A DNA stretch of 64,000 nucleotides from positions 16,106,241 to 16,170,240 of the forward strand of contig CM049318.1 of NCBI GenBank assembly GCA_026874595.1, written 5' to 3'. The position numbers and the translations under genes were made by a program. The notes under the pieces are model-generated. The model did not search any database. It was not told the DNA's origin and was given only the letters and a program-made list of their open reading frames with translations. This document shows, piece by piece, positions 1 to 12,541 of the stretch. Source of the stretch: Sipunculus nudus (Eukaryota; Annelida; Sipuncula; Golfingiida; Sipunculidae). How positions within the stretch are numbered: the first letter of the stretch is position 1; each line of letters opens with the position of its first letter.

Positions 1-155
1 AGTTTGAATTTTGTCATCTTTATGCTGATGTAAGTTTGTTGTGTTTTGGCTGATGAAATATTGTTGAGATTATGCTAATTGAATTTTGTGTGTTTATGCT
101 GATCTAGTAAATTTGTGTTTATGCTGAGTGAGTTTTATTATGTTTATGCTGTTCC
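1..155. repeat. Degenerate ~25-bp minisatellite
   Basis: The phrase 'tatgctga', or a close variant, recurs near 21, 46, 71, 95, 120 and 144, a spacing of about 25 bp. Intervening bases are T/A-rich and diverged. No coding potential is seen. Confidence 0.55.
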
Positions 156-246
156 TATATGCAGAAATTTTGAGCACATACAAGGTGAAGTATCTCGATA
201 ATTTATTCAAGGGTTACCATTGTTTAAAGGTAACTAAATAAATATT

Positions 247-735
247 GTCATAATCATCTCTTTATGCTTGTAGGTCAGTGATCATCTCTGATATTGTTTA
301 AAGGTTATTAATAATCGTTGATTATTAATATGATTACAGGTGAGTGATCATCACTGTGTATGCTCACAGGTGAGTAATCATCACTGTGTATGCTCACAGG
401 AAGGTGATCATCTTTGATTATGCATGCAGGTAAGAGATCATCTCTGATTATGTTTACATGCGAGTGATTATCTCTGATTATGCTTAAAGGTGAAAGATCA
501 TCTCCAATTATATTTACATGTGAGTGATTATCTCTAATTGTATTTATAGGTGAGTGATCATCACTGAGTATGCCCACAGGAAAGTGATCATCTCTGATTA
601 TGCATACAGGTAAGAGAACATCTCTGATTATGCTTACAGGTGACTTATCATCTCTGATTATCATTACAGGTGAGTGATAACCTCTAAACATACTTACAGG
701 TGAGCAATCATCTCTGATCTACTTACAGTTCAGTC
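247..735. repeat. 30-bp minisatellite with splice-donor-like core
   Basis: Units of exactly 30 bp have the consensus acaggtgagtgatcatctct followed by gattatgctt. The phase is clear from about 320 to 735 and looser before that. The GT of 'cag|gtgagt' or 'cag|gtaaga' falls at 340, 370, 430, 550, 610, 640, 670 and 700. Because 30 is a multiple of three, a 127-codon frame stays open on the minus strand as a 10-residue repeat. I treat that frame as a by-product of the repeat, not a gene. Confidence 0.9.
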
Positions 736-1600
736 CTTTTACAAAGAAGAAACACTGGTAAGGTGCTTGGAAAATATTTTTTTGTGTTTGTTGGGTACTT
801 TTGCTCCCCATGGAAGTTTATTTGCACTTGTGTTTAGGAGAAATGGTTTTATAGTGAACTGCTGCCTGAAACCATTATTTTTAAGAATTAAGACAACAGG
901 ATACTTAATGTATTTTCAACACACTTGGTATGTAAATATATCCTTTTATAAAAAAATTCTGTGATTATCGTTGCAGGAGATACAGGGACCAGGTTTGTGG
1001 CAGTGTATCATCTGTCCAGTGATCAGCTCCATGGTGTTTGTACAGGGGTTCCATTGACCAGCTCATACATGTTGTGTGCAGAGAATATTTGTAGTGATCT
1101 GCTGAATGATTACAACTGCACAGGAGTGATCAGCTCTCTTTCTGGCTTTTTGCTTCAAGGGATTTAAAAAAACATTTTCACATGTACAGCTACTGAATCA
1201 CTATCTCACTAGTCAAGGTGGTACCTTGAATTTCCTTGGTCAGCTTATTTCTCTTAGATAGTTTAGTTTTATCAGCATAACTGAACTTGTGGTGTCACTT
1301 GTCTTTTTTTAATCATTAAAGCATTCATACTCGCCTTTTAAGACGTTTAAATAACAAAAATTAAAATTAGTTTCTCAATGGTGAATTTGTCCTTACATTT
1401 GTTCTTCCTATTCAGTCTACGAAGGCTGGCTTACAGTTGTTTAATTTTAGTGTACTTTGATCAACAGACAATTGTTTTGAATAAAGTATCCTGAAAAAAA
1501 CTCGAAAGTGTGAACACAAGTCTTTTTAAGCAGTTTTAGTGCAGATCTAAGTAATTCTGCCTGTTAATCAAATGAAAGTCAATGTGTTTCCCGTATTTCA
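736..1600. other. Mostly unique AT-rich stretch, no gene seen
   Basis: Between 1,000 and 1,150 there are weak echoes of the upstream minisatellite: 'cagtgatcagctc', 'caggggttccattgaccagctc' and 'cacaggagtgatcagctc'. These suggest a decayed extension of it. Short open frames here have no recognisable similarity and no convincing splice context. Confidence 0.4.
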
Positions 1601-1793
1601 GCAGTGGCTCCTGAGCAGCATTTCTGACCTCCAGTTAGAGAGAGCTCCTGTGCAGCATTTCTGACCTTCAGTAAGAGAGAGCTCCTGTGCAGCATTTCTG
1701 ACCTCCAGTAAGAGAGAGCTCCTGTGCAGCATTTCTGACCTCCAGTAAGAGGGCGCTCTTGTGCAGCATTGCTGACCTCCAGTAAGACAGATT
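1600..1793. repeat. 37-bp tandem repeat, five units
   Basis: The phrase 'cagcatt(t)' (first unit 'cagcatttc') begins at 1616, 1653, 1690, 1727 and 1764, exactly 37 bp apart. Each unit also carries 'ctgacctccagtaagagaga' and 'gctcctgtg'. The outer units are slightly diverged. Overlapping open frames on the minus strand are repeat artefacts. Confidence 0.9.
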
Positions 1794-1799
1794 TGGAAG

Positions 1800-3170
1800 T
1801 GGAACAAGACCAGGCCATGAAAGCATTGAAGTAGGTAAAAAAGTGAGTTACAGAACTTCCATATCCTTTGCAGGGCTTGTCATTAACAGTTAGCCACTTG
1901 CCCAGGGAAAGTAAAAGTTCCAGGAAATGATGACAGGGCAAACAAATTTTGGCTCCTTCTTGCTCCACTTGTCAAGTGTGTCCAACTATACTTTAAACAA
2001 AGGCCTGAATCTTGACTCATCTCAACTTTATCATTAAAAAAAATACCTTGATTTTGTATGTATATCTGTGCACATACTTCTGATTAATATTATTAACACA
2101 CAAACATCTGTACATATTTATTGTTTTGAAGGATTTTTCCCACAGATAATAGAAAACAACACAGGAATATAAGTTTAAAATCAGCAAATGGCCGAAAATC
2201 TGTCCTGAACATAGATATACTGCCAGTCTGATAGTTAAATGTGGTAAACAGGGAGGCTAGAACAAATCGTGGCAGTTACTGAACTTCACTATATGTCAAT
2301 TTAACATTTAGCCCCTGAACACATCTAAATGACTTAACCAAATGCTGACCAGACGTAGGCCACTGTCCCACGTCTGGATCCTTTAAGTACCAGCAAAGGA
2401 GTGGGGAGGCCTGTAGATTTTTGTCTGTAGACTAGCCTACTTTACGATAGAGGTGGCTTATTAATGGGTCATTATGAATATAGATGAGGGGTTAAGTAGG
2501 CCTGTCAAGTTGTATCTTACAGTTTTTTGCCAGGATCACTGAAATTTGTAGGACCACAAAAAAATTCATGTAGGTCGACTTTGCTCTACTGAGTAAGTAC
2601 TTTCAGAAGTAAAAGTGAAGCCCTGCTTTGTATTTTTGTTCCTGTGATTCACCATTATTTCTGTCAGTTTCTTGGATTAGTTAAATCTATTGATTTTAAT
2701 TTTTTTTAATTATGGGCATGTTCAGTAAAATTAAATGAGAATGAGTTGGTTATAAATTTTAAAATCCTTGCAGTTCTCAGTCTGATCTGCTTTTAGCTCA
2801 GCTGACTGAAAGTTAACTGAGCTACAGCAATAGGTCTTTGTGTGTGTCTGTATGGCCATATCTTGGTCTTACATTCCATTAACAGGTACATATAATAAAT
2901 TAAATGCCCAGAAGGAAAAGTACTCATAGAGTTTTTAATTTTTGGAAAATAATTAGGTAACAGCAACTTGTATTCTCTAAGCAAAAACATGTTTAATTCA
3001 GCTTCTCATAAGTTTAGATTCAAGTTAGAAAATTTCATGCTGAAGGCCGTATATCTCTGGAGCTAGCAGCTTGATGGAATGACATGAAACCCAGAATACT
3101 AATTATCTTTCAGAACTTCCACTGCCACAGGCTGATGGCACCTACCACAATATTTAGGGCCCTGCTTGAC
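1800..3170. other. Non-coding AT-rich stretch with a repeat fragment
   Basis: No gene is recognised. Positions 2793-2870 hold a fragment of the dispersed family that starts 'agctcagctgactgaaagt' and continues 'gagctacagcaat' and 'gtctgtatggccat'. The same start is seen at 4,198, 4,320, 5,080, 10,200 and 10,925. The rest shows no clear structure. Confidence 0.45.
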
Positions 3171-3179
3171 AAGCGGTGC

Positions 3180-3960
3180 CCTACAGTGATCACCGTGTCA
3201 GTTTGTCCTTCCGTCCATCCATCCTTCCGTCAGTGACACTTTCTTTAGCGCGCGAAAACTCAACAACAACCTAATGCAGCTTTCCCAAATTCACAGGGAT
3301 GATTGGTACCTATGAGTGCTCCAGACCTTTTGAATTACAGACCTGTAGGAATTCCAATATGGCCACCAAAGCCCGATCGCTGATTTTCTTTCGCGAGCGA
3401 TAACTTAACAACAACACACTGCAGCTTTCCAAATTTCACAGGGACGATTGGTACCTATGAGGGCTACAGACCTTTTGAATTACAGGCCTGTTGGAATTTC
3501 AATATGGCCGCCACAGCCCGACTCCTGATTTTCTTTCGTGCCTGATAACGCAACAACAACACACTGCAGCTTTCCCAGATTCTCAGGGGTGAATGGTACC
3601 TATGAGGGCTCCAGACCTATTGAATAACAGACCTTTCGGAATTCCAATATGGCCACCACAGCCCAATCGATGATTTTCTTTCACGTGGATAACTCAACAA
3701 CAACCTAATGCAGCTTTTCCAAATTCACAGGGATGATTGTTACCTATAAGGGCTCCAGACCTATTGAATTACAGACCTGTCAGAATTCCAATATGGCTGC
3801 CACAGCCTGATCGCTGATTTTCTTTCGCGTGCAATAACTCAACAACAACCTCCTGCAGCTCTCCCATTTTCACAGGGATCATTGGTGACTATGAGGGCTC
3901 CAGACCTTTTGAATTACAGCAGCTAGACTTGCTTAAATTCAAATATGGCCAACAGACAAC
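3180..3960. repeat. ~145-bp tandem repeat family, five units
   Basis: The phrase 'aactcaacaacaac' or a variant recurs near 3258, 3402, 3548, 3691 and 3836. Each unit also has 'cacagggatgattggtacct', 'ctccagaccttttgaattac' and 'aattccaatatggccgccac'. Unit length is about 145 bp and pairwise divergence is visible, so this is an old array. It is preceded by a 'gtccttccgtccatccatcc' simple-sequence start. Confidence 0.85.
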
Positions 3961-4194
3961 ATTCCGTGATTTTCTATGGCACACATTATTTCAGACATAT
4001 CTTCTTTAGTATCATTTGATCCAGTAGGATTTTTTCCCTCATGCATATGGATAAAAACCTGTTTCTATTTGTCATATTTTTCAAATTTAACTTAATATTT
4101 CACCCATATGTAAACTAGTCCAGCACTACCAGAAATGCAGGGCCATCTGAGGACCATTGTCTGACCACATCTAGTTTTATTTTATTTTTACACA

Positions 4195-7090
4195 TTTTTA
4201 GCTCAGTTGACTGAAAGTCATCCGAGGTTTTGCAATCGAGTCATTGTCCATCGTCCATCTGTAATACTGTCTGTCTGTCTAATGGCACCACTTGCAATAT
4301 TTCTATTTTTTTACACATTTTTAGCTCAGCTGACTGAAAGTCATCTTTGTCCATCATCTGTCTGACTGTCAGTCATGCCATCTGTCTATCTGTTAACCAG
4401 GCACAAATTGTAACCACTTAACCTCAATTTTCTCTATATTTGAGGTCTTCAAATGAAATGATTATCCGTTAACAGGGCACAAATCTTTACTGCTTGACCT
4501 AAAACTTTCTAACTTCACATCTAGGGAAGTCCATGTGAAATATCTTTGGAAACGTGAAAGAGGTCAGGTTACCCATATTCTCTGAGCTATGGGGCTCGAA
4601 AGTACCCCCCCCCCCCCAGAATGAATAAAAATTTGATACAATATATCTCCAGTATCTGAATAACTAATGCATTGATGGCCATGATTTTTTGCATACATAT
4701 TGATCATGGAGTATTTCATGAGTTGTTGCAGACAGGTGGCACCACCTGAATTTGTTTCCAAATTTTTATGCATTTTCTCTATTTTTCAGTAAAGCCTCGT
4801 CTGTTAATAAGGCACAGTTTATCACTATGGAACCTAGAATCTACTAACTTGACATTCTGGGAGGTACATAAAAAGTCTTCATGGAAACCTGAAATGAGGT
4901 CTCTGTTACCCATATCCTCTGAGCTGTGGGGCTTGTAAGTACCCCCCAGAATGTTTATGAATATGATACAAAAACTCCACTATTTGAATAACTAATGCAC
5001 TGATGGCCATGATTTTTTTGCATATTGATCATGATGTGTTTCCTCAGTTCTTTCAGACTAATAGCGCTACCTGGGTTTTTAGCTAAGCTGACTGTAAGTC
5101 ATCTCTTTGTCCATCGTCCGTCCAGCCATCCGGCCGTCTGTCTGTTAACAAGGCACAAATCGGAACCACTTGACCTGGAATTTTCTCACTTTACATCCAG
5201 AGAGGTCCATGAAAAATCTCCTTGGAAACCTGGAATTAGGTCTCTGTTGCATATATTAATGCATTGATCACCATGATTCTCTGCATGGATATTGATCATG
5301 GAGTGTTTCATCAGTTTCTGCAGACTGGTGGCGCCACCTGTATTTTTTTTATTTTTTTAAATTTTTTGGTCTATTTTTGAGACCTCAAAATATGCCGTCA
5401 TCTATTAACAGGGCACAAATCTTAATGACTGGACTTAGAATCTTCTGTCTTGACATGCAGGGAGGTCCATTAAGTCATTTGGAAACCTGGAATTAGGTCT
5501 CTGTTACCCATATTCTTCAAGCTATGGGGCTCAGAAGTACCACGCAGAATAATGAAAAATTTGATACAAAAGCTCTGGTATCTGAACAATTAATGCATTG
5601 ATCACCATGATTCTTTGCATGGATATATATCATGGAGTGTTTCATCAGTTTCTGCAGACTGGTGGCGCCACCTGTATTTTATCGATTTTTACGATTTTTT
5701 TTCTCTATTTTTGATACCTAAAAAGATGCTGTCATCTGTTAACAGGGCACAAATCTTTATGACTGGACTTGGAATCTCCTGTCTTGACATGCAGGGAGGT
5801 CCATGAAAAGTCTTTTTGGAAACCTGGAATTAGGTCTCTGTTACCCATATTCTTCAAGCTATGGGGGCCTGAAGTACCCCCCCCCCAGAATAATGAAAAA
5901 TTTGATACAAAAGCTCAAATATCTGAACAACTATTGCATTAATCACCCTGATTCTTTGCATGCATATTCATCATGGAGTGTTTCATCAGTTTCTGCAGAC
6001 TGGTGGCGCCACCTGTATTTTTTCGATTTTTTTAATGATTTTTTTCCTCTATTTTTGAGACCTGAAAAGATGCCGTCATCTGTTAACAGGGTACAAATCA
6101 TAACCGCTTGTCCTGGAATCTTCTCACTTGACATCCAGAGAGGTCCATGAAAAGTCTTCTTGGAAACCTGGAATTAGGTCTCTGTTACCCATATTCTTCA
6201 AGCTATGGGGCTCTGAAGCACCCCCCAGAATAATGAAAAATTTGATACAAAGCTCAAATATCTGAACAACTATTGCATTAATCACCCTGATTCTTTGCAT
6301 GCATATTCATCATGGAGTGTTTCATCAGTTTCTGCAGACTGGTGGCGCCACCTGTATTTTTTTCAATTTTTTACTATATTTTTATCTATTTTTGAGACCT
6401 TAAAAGATGCAGTCATCTGTTAACAGGCCACAAATCTTAACATCTAGACGTAGAATCATCTCTCTTGACATGTTGGGATGTCCATGAAAAGTCTCCTTGG
6501 AAACCTCAAATAAGGTCTCTGTTACCCATATTCTCCGAGCTATGGGTCTTAGAAGTACCTCCCAGAATAACTAAAAATTTGTCACAAAAGCTCCAGTATC
6601 TGAACAACTATTGCATTAATCACCCTGATTCTTTGCATGCATATTCATCATGGAGAGTTTCATCAGTTCTTTTGGACTGGTGGCACCACCTAAATTTTAA
6701 AAAAATTTTAACACATTTTTTTATCGCTAGGCCTATTTATGAGACCTTCAAAGATGCGGTTATCCCTTAACAGTGCTCAAATTGTAACCATTGGTCCTAG
6801 AATCTTCAAACTTGACATCCAGGGAGATCTGTGAAAAGTCTCCTTGGAAACGTGAATTAAGGTCTCTGTTACCCATATTTTCTGAGCTATGGGGTTTATA
6901 AGCACCCCTCAGAATAATTGAAAATTTGATACCAAAGTAGGGCACAAATCATAACCATGGGGCCCAGAATCTTCTAACTTGACATCCTGAGAGTTCCTCA
7001 AAGTTCTCCCCAGAAACCTGAAATTGGGTCACAGTGACCTATATTCTCAGAGTTTTGGGGTATGTTTGAGCATCCCAGAAATAATGCAAA
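4195..7090. repeat. ~340-bp tandem repeat family with GGTGGCGCCACC
   Basis: Diverged tandem units contain, in order, 'ttaacagggcacaaatc', 'cttgacat', 'ggaaacctggaattaggtct', 'ctgttacccatatt', 'gagctatggggc', a poly-C tract, 'tgatacaaaagctc', 'gatcatggagtgtttcat' and 'ctgcagactggtggcgccac'. Perfect palindromes GGTGGCGCCACC start at 5327, 5661, 6002 and 6341, spaced 334-341 bp. Variants with one changed base occur near 4736 and 6678. The block begins with the 'ttagctcagctgactgaaag' start sequence. Confidence 0.9.
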
Positions 7091-7794
7091 ATACACACAA
7101 ATTGCCAGATTCCTCATGAAAGGCTGGTTGGATTGTCATCATATTTGTTTTTATGGGTTGTGTCTTGATGAACTTAAGCTAATATGCATGAACAATGATT
7201 CCAGCTATCTTAATTAATTGTCTGTGCAAGGACAAATTATCAACATGTCAGTTGGCTGAGCAGCATGACCCATGGTTGACTTGTTTTTAATACTTATGAT
7301 TTTTTTTCTATTTCTTTGAGAATTTCAAATGAAGCCGTCATTTGTTAACAGGGCACAACTCATCACAGTTGCACCTAGGTTCTTCATACTTCACATCTAG
7401 GGTAGCGGCAGCCTGCCACCAAAACGTCAATTTTTAGTGAACTTGTGAGCATATGCGATGGTGCGGCATCGTACGTCGTGTGTCGTGCATCGTGCGTCGT
7501 CTGTACGTTAACCATAGCTATCTCAAAAACGGCAGGAGCTAGCATCACCAAAATTTTTGCAAATAATCAGTCATCCAAAAAACTATATCAGATTTTGTTA
7601 ATTTTTTTTCTTACTGCATTTTCTTAGATTTTATAGGAGAAAAGCTAAAAAAGCTTTAACAATCTTCTTCTCTGAAAATGTCCAGCCAAATTGTCCAATA
7701 TTTCACAGAAATGATCCCTGGAACAATCTATCTCCAGTTTGTTTGAATGGTTCCAGTTCAGAGATTTTTGGCCGAGTTACAGGAGGTTGAACTT
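7091..7794. other. Dispersed repeat fragments, no gene
   Basis: 7440-7570 contains clustered 'cgtacgtcgtgtgtcgtgca'-type simple sequence followed by 'taaccatagctatctcaaaa' and 'gcaggagctagcatcacc'. A related fragment occurs at about 19,850-19,950 ('ggtaaccaatactatctcaa', 'gcaggtactgacataacc'). It is probably one dispersed non-autonomous repeat of unknown class. Confidence 0.45.
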
Positions 7795-9800
7795 AGTCAT
7801 CTGTCTAAAGTTGCACACTAAAATTAAAATCTCAGAAACGGCTAGAGCTATAATAACCAAATTTTATACCAAGGTTTGTCACATATGTCATATCTGATTT
7901 TGAGGTATTGGTGGCGCCACCTACATTGATGTTTTTTTTTACAAGCAAAAATGTAATTTTAAACTCTTCTAGCTTATACAGCAGCAGCCAAGTCAAGAGG
8001 TAACTCAGTACAAACAGGTGGTGTCCAGACATCACCATGGCAACTGACCTGGCTCGGGGGGGGGGGGGAAGTCTAGACAATGTGTCTAGACGTCCAGACA
8101 CAGCGTCAAGACGTCTAGACACAATGTTTAGATGCAGAATTCCCAGATTATTGGAACTATATCTTTAAACTGTTTGAAAAACTTAGTTTGCATTTTAAGC
8201 GAATTGGGTTTATCATCAGGTCACATGTGAACTGCTGTGCCCTCATTTTTGGTTGACCTCTGACCTTTCCTCGCTGCCCAGCGTCCATTTGTGCGTCTGT
8301 TTCTACACATAAAACTGCATATCTTGGGAACCATTAAACCGATCAGGCTAAACATTTTGCACAAATGTAGCCCTTTGATAGCTTTATAACATACACTAAA
8401 AATGGTGGCGCCACCTGCAACCATTTTTGCACAGCGTCCATCTGTTAATCTACCTTGGGATAAAATCACTCATATCTCAGCAGTGGTTTGACTTATCCAT
8501 CTGAAATTGTGCAGGTTTATACATCTTGGACAGCTTTCTCATTTTTATTTCAGGTGGCGCCACCTACATTCAGGTTTACTCTGCAGACATCCAAGCTCAT
8601 ATCTCCGGAACCGTTTGACCGATTGGGCCAAAATTTTGCATGTGTATAGATCTCACATAGCTTTTCATCATACGCAAAACTGGTGGCTACAACTGCAACC
8701 ACTTATGCAAAACGTCCATCTGTTCATCTTCCTTGGGATAAAATCCCTCATCTTAGCAGTGGTTTGACTTATCCATCTGAAATTTTGCAGGTTTATACAT
8801 CCTGGACATCTTTCTTGATTTAATGACAGGTGGTGCCACCTACATTCAGGTTTACTCTGCAGACATCCAAGCTCATATCTCGGGAACTTGACTGATAGGG
8901 CCAAAATTGTGCATGTGTATAGATCTCACATAGCTCTTCATCATAGGCAAAACTGGTGGTGCCACCTGCAACCATTTATGCACAGCATCCATCTGTTCAT
9001 CTGCCTTGGCGTAAAATCACTCATATCTCAGCAGTGGTTTGACATATCCACCTGAAATTTTGCAGGTTTATGCATTCTGGAAAGCGTTCTCGATTTTATG
9101 ACAGGTGGCGCCACCTACATTCAGGTTTACTCTGCAGACATCTAAGCTCATATCTTGGGAACTGTTTGACGGATTGGGCCAAAATTTAGCATATGTATAG
9201 ATCTCACATAGCTCTTCATCATAGGCAAAACTGGTGGCCCCCCCTGCAGCCATTTTTGCACAGCTCCCGTCGGTTTGTCTGCCATGGGAAAAAATCACTC
9301 ATATCTCGGCAGTGGTTTGACATATCTGCCAAAAATTTTGCAGTTTTATACATCCCCGACAGCTCTCTTGATTTATTGACAGGTGGCGCCACCTACATTC
9401 TAGTTTATGCAGCAGACATCCAAGCTCATATCTTGGGAACCATTTAACCAATTGGGCCAAAGTTTTGCATGTGTATAGTTCTCACATAGCTTTTCATCAT
9501 AGGCAAAACTGGTGGCGCCACCTGCAACCATTTTTGCACATTGTGCATCTGTTTGTCTGTCTTGGGCTAAAATCACTCATATACATGTAGTGGTTTGACC
9601 TATCTGCCTTATATTTTGATGGCGCCACCTGCAACCACTTATGAACACCATCCATCTGTTCATCTGCCTTGGGATAAAATTACTCATATTTCAGCAGTGG
9701 TTTGACTTTTCCACCTGAAATTTTGCAGGTTTATACATCCTGGACAGCTTTCTCGATTTTATGACAGGTGGCACCACCTACATTCACGTTTATGCTGCAT
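7795..9800. repeat. ~277-bp repeat family with paired palindromes
   Basis: Units repeat 'actggtggcgccacctgcaa', 'cttgggataaaatcactcat', 'agcagtggtttgac', 'gaaattttgcaggtttatac', 'caggtggcgccacctacatt', 'gcagacatccaagctcatat' and 'attgggccaaaattttgcat', with a period near 277 bp. Perfect GGTGGCGCCACC starts at 7910, 8404, 8553, 9104, 9382 and 9511; variants lie near 8830, 8955 and 9617. Intact units have two palindromes about 149 and 128 bp apart. Apart from the palindrome I see no convincing similarity to the 340-bp family. Confidence 0.85.
8082..8122. repeat. Perfect 13-bp inverted repeat (hairpin)
   Basis: Arms gtgtctagacgtc (8082-8094) and gacgtctagacac (8110-8122) are exact reverse complements separated by 15 bases. 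They follow a poly-G run at about 8056-8068. Further 'gtctagac' copies flank the structure. The function is unknown. Confidence 0.75.
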
Positions 9801-10194
9801 ACATCCAAGCTAATTTGCAACACACCTCACTCTATTCCCCTTGCCACTTAATCCATGCCTCACTTCACCGGTCCCACTGTCGATTTCTGCGGATACACAG
9901 TCAGTTGTAGACTACCCATATTCTAGTTTTAAAATGTCCTAGTCTGAAACTGGCAGGTCCGAAATGCCCATTTTGCTGAAATTATAATGACTAAGGTAGA
10001 TATGCAGGACTTAAAAGGATCAATATTAAATTTTAAAAATAAACATCCATTCATACTCCCAAACTTTGCACAGGTTCGCATAAGGCCTGTAGGCCTTGTT
10101 TAATTAATTGAAGACGTTTGGGTGGCAGTACAAGATATTTGGTTTGCATCAGTTCTAGTATATGCAGATTTGCATGCCATTTTTAATAGTAATT
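9801..10194. other. Short unique spacer, no gene seen
   Basis: AT-rich sequence between two repeat blocks. Open frames are short and there is no recognisable similarity or splice structure. Confidence 0.35.
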
Positions 10195-11035
10195 TTTAGC
10201 TGTAAGTCATCTGAGCTATAGCGATCACCCTTTGTTCAGCATCTGTCTGGTTGTCCGGCGGTCCATCAGTTAACAGGGCACAAATCGTAACCTTTGCATA
10301 ACCATAAAGACTGGACCTAGAATCTTCATTCTTGACATTCTGAGAGACTTATGAAAAGTCTCCATGGAAACCAGAAATTAGGTCTCTGTTACCCATATTC
10401 TTCGAGCTATGGGGCCCCAAAGTACCCCCCAGAATAGTGAAAAGTTTCATACAAAAACTTCAATATCTCATTAACTACATCACTGATGGTCATGATTTTC
10501 GGCATACATATTGATCATGAGATGTTTCATTAGTTTCTGCAGACCGGTGGCGCCACCTGTATTTTTTTATTTTTTAACGAATTGTTTTCTCAATTTTTGA
10601 GACCTTTAAAAATGTTAACATCTGTTAACAGGGCACAAATCGTAAAGACTGGACCTAGAATCTTCATTCTTTAAATTCTGAGAGACCTATGAATAGTCTC
10701 CATGGAAACCAGAAATTAGGTCTCTGTTACCAATATTCTTCGAGCTATGGGGCCCCAAAGTACCCCCCCAGAAAAGTGAAAAATTTCATACAAATACTTC
10801 AATATCTCATTAACTACATCACTGATGGTCATGATTTTTTGCATATATATTGATCATGAGATGTTTCATCAGTTTCTGCAGACTGGTGGCGCCACCTATA
10901 TTTTTTTCAAATTTTTACAATTTTTAGCTCAGCTGACTATAAGTCATCTGAGCTATAGTCGTGGTCCATTGTCCGTCGTCCGTCCGTCTGTCCGTCCGTC
11001 CGTCCGTCCGTCCGTCCGTCCGTCCGTAGATGTGG
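10195..11035. repeat. ~340-bp repeat family, second block, with CCGT run
   Basis: This is the same family as 4195-7090. Palindromes GGTGGCGCCACC start at 10546 and 10885, 339 bp apart. A fresh 'ttagctcagctgact' start at 10,925 leads into a (CCGT)n microsatellite at about 10,975-11,027. Confidence 0.88.
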
Positions 11036-12540
11036 CACGTTTTGAAACCGTAAGACCTAGGAATCCAAAATTCAGCATAATGTTAGATGTCCCCAAGATC
11101 TCCTACCAAGCCGAAAACTGGATCTTTGCGACTTCGTTCCTTTGAGAAATTAAGGAAAAACCTCAATTTTTTATTAAAATCCTATTTTCAAACTTCAGGA
11201 CTGCCTAATATCAAAACCACTCATCTGTTTTTCCTCATATTTACCATAAATATTCTTCTATATAGTTCCTATGTACATGCCAGAAATTAAGTCTGTTAAG
11301 AATAAATTCTTTAAGTTATGGGCCCAAACTTAATGGACTTTGTAAAAAATCAGGAAAAATATTTACTCACTTAACATGAAAAATTTTGAAACTAGAGTCT
11401 GTTTTCCAAAGTATATAACTATGTTTAATTAAGATTCAATTGTTTACCCAAAATTAGATCTGAATTTTGTAAATTTTTTAAGTAATTAGCATAAAAATAA
11501 AATCAGTACCTTAAATTTTGCCCAACTTTGACCATGGCACGTTTTTTTCCTGTAAGTACCATTGATTTAATTTTCACAGCATGTAAACATAAATATTTAA
11601 TTTGTTTAAATCTGAAATTTTGAAGTAAAAGCTTGAAAATTAAGCTAGTTATTGATTTTTTTCTTGAGGCTCTATTGTAGTCATTTGCTTTGTTTACAGA
11701 TTACAGATGCAGGGTCCCACTCCAGGTCACTGGAAGTCAGCTACGCCAGGGTTTCTGATTTGTTACAGTCACTGGGGGAGATCCCCTGCTGTGACAGGTG
11801 TACAGTTATTCTCATATCACCACCCCAATCACCCCCCCCCCCGCCCCCCCGCAAACACAACCCACCAAGTGTTATGCAGTATTGTTATTGTTTTCACTGT
11901 ATCTCCTTAATTGTAATGCTGCTTCCACTCTGATATGCAAAAACTTTCCTTGAAAAAGTAATTCAAGGTGTAATCCAGAAGATGCAATGTTGTGTAATGT
12001 AGCATTTTTAAAGAAATAATTTTCCTTTTAAATGATTTTACCAATCATAATGGAACCCATCAGTATGCTTAAATTATGATAAAATATGAAGCACATTATG
12101 GATAAATAAAGACACAATTAAAAATTGTAAAATCTAAATCAAGTATTTTTTTTAGATATTTATTGTTTTGCAGATTTAAAAGATATATTTTTGTGGTAAA
12201 AAATAAAGTATGCATGATGTGGTGTTATCTGACAAGATTGAGATTTATGATGATGCAATTGAGAATTATGAATCAACTTTTATATTCAGATATATATGTT
12301 ATATTGAAAATGTATAGAAATATAAACTTAAATTAAAAAAAAAATTGATGTGATAAAAAAATGAGGATTTATTACAAACATTTGTTCATTATTTTCCTGC
12401 ATCAGCAGAATTTGAGATCAGGCTTTGTTTGCCATGTTTTATGTTGTTAATTAGTTATATTTCAACTGTATACATTTCATAAAAAAAAAAACATATATTT
12501 AATAATATATATTATACAAAAAAAAAGATTCGATTGAACA
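11036..12540. other. AT-rich stretch; one weak candidate exon
   Basis: Mostly unique AT-rich DNA. Positions 11700-11797 are bounded by an acceptor-like 'ttgctttgtttacag' and a donor-like 'gacag|gtgtac' and are open in two frames. In one frame the exon would end with a single leftover base, the phase needed by the SET exon at 14,211. However, the peptide lacks the residues expected just before a SET domain, so I do not call it as part of the gene. Poly-C tracts lie at 11,826-11,850. Confidence 0.3.
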
Positions 12541-12541
12541 A

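Noticed and set aside
308-691. 127-residue minus-strand protein of ten-residue repeats
   Set aside because: It arises because the 30-bp minisatellite period is a multiple of three. There is no start context, splice structure or similarity.
1579-1968. Minus-strand frames over the 37-bp repeat
   Set aside because: Two overlapping frames contain the same repeated peptides in different registers, as expected of a tandem repeat.
10975-11027. (CCGT)n as a telomere-like or regulatory array
   Set aside because: It is a simple microsatellite arising from the 'gtccgtcgtccgtccg' start of a dispersed repeat family, and does not match the TTAGGG-type telomere.
11700-11797. Upstream exon of the SET gene
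   Set aside because: The phase can be made to fit, but the peptide shows none of the residues that normally precede GxGVFAT, and it is open in two frames. It was kept only as a note.
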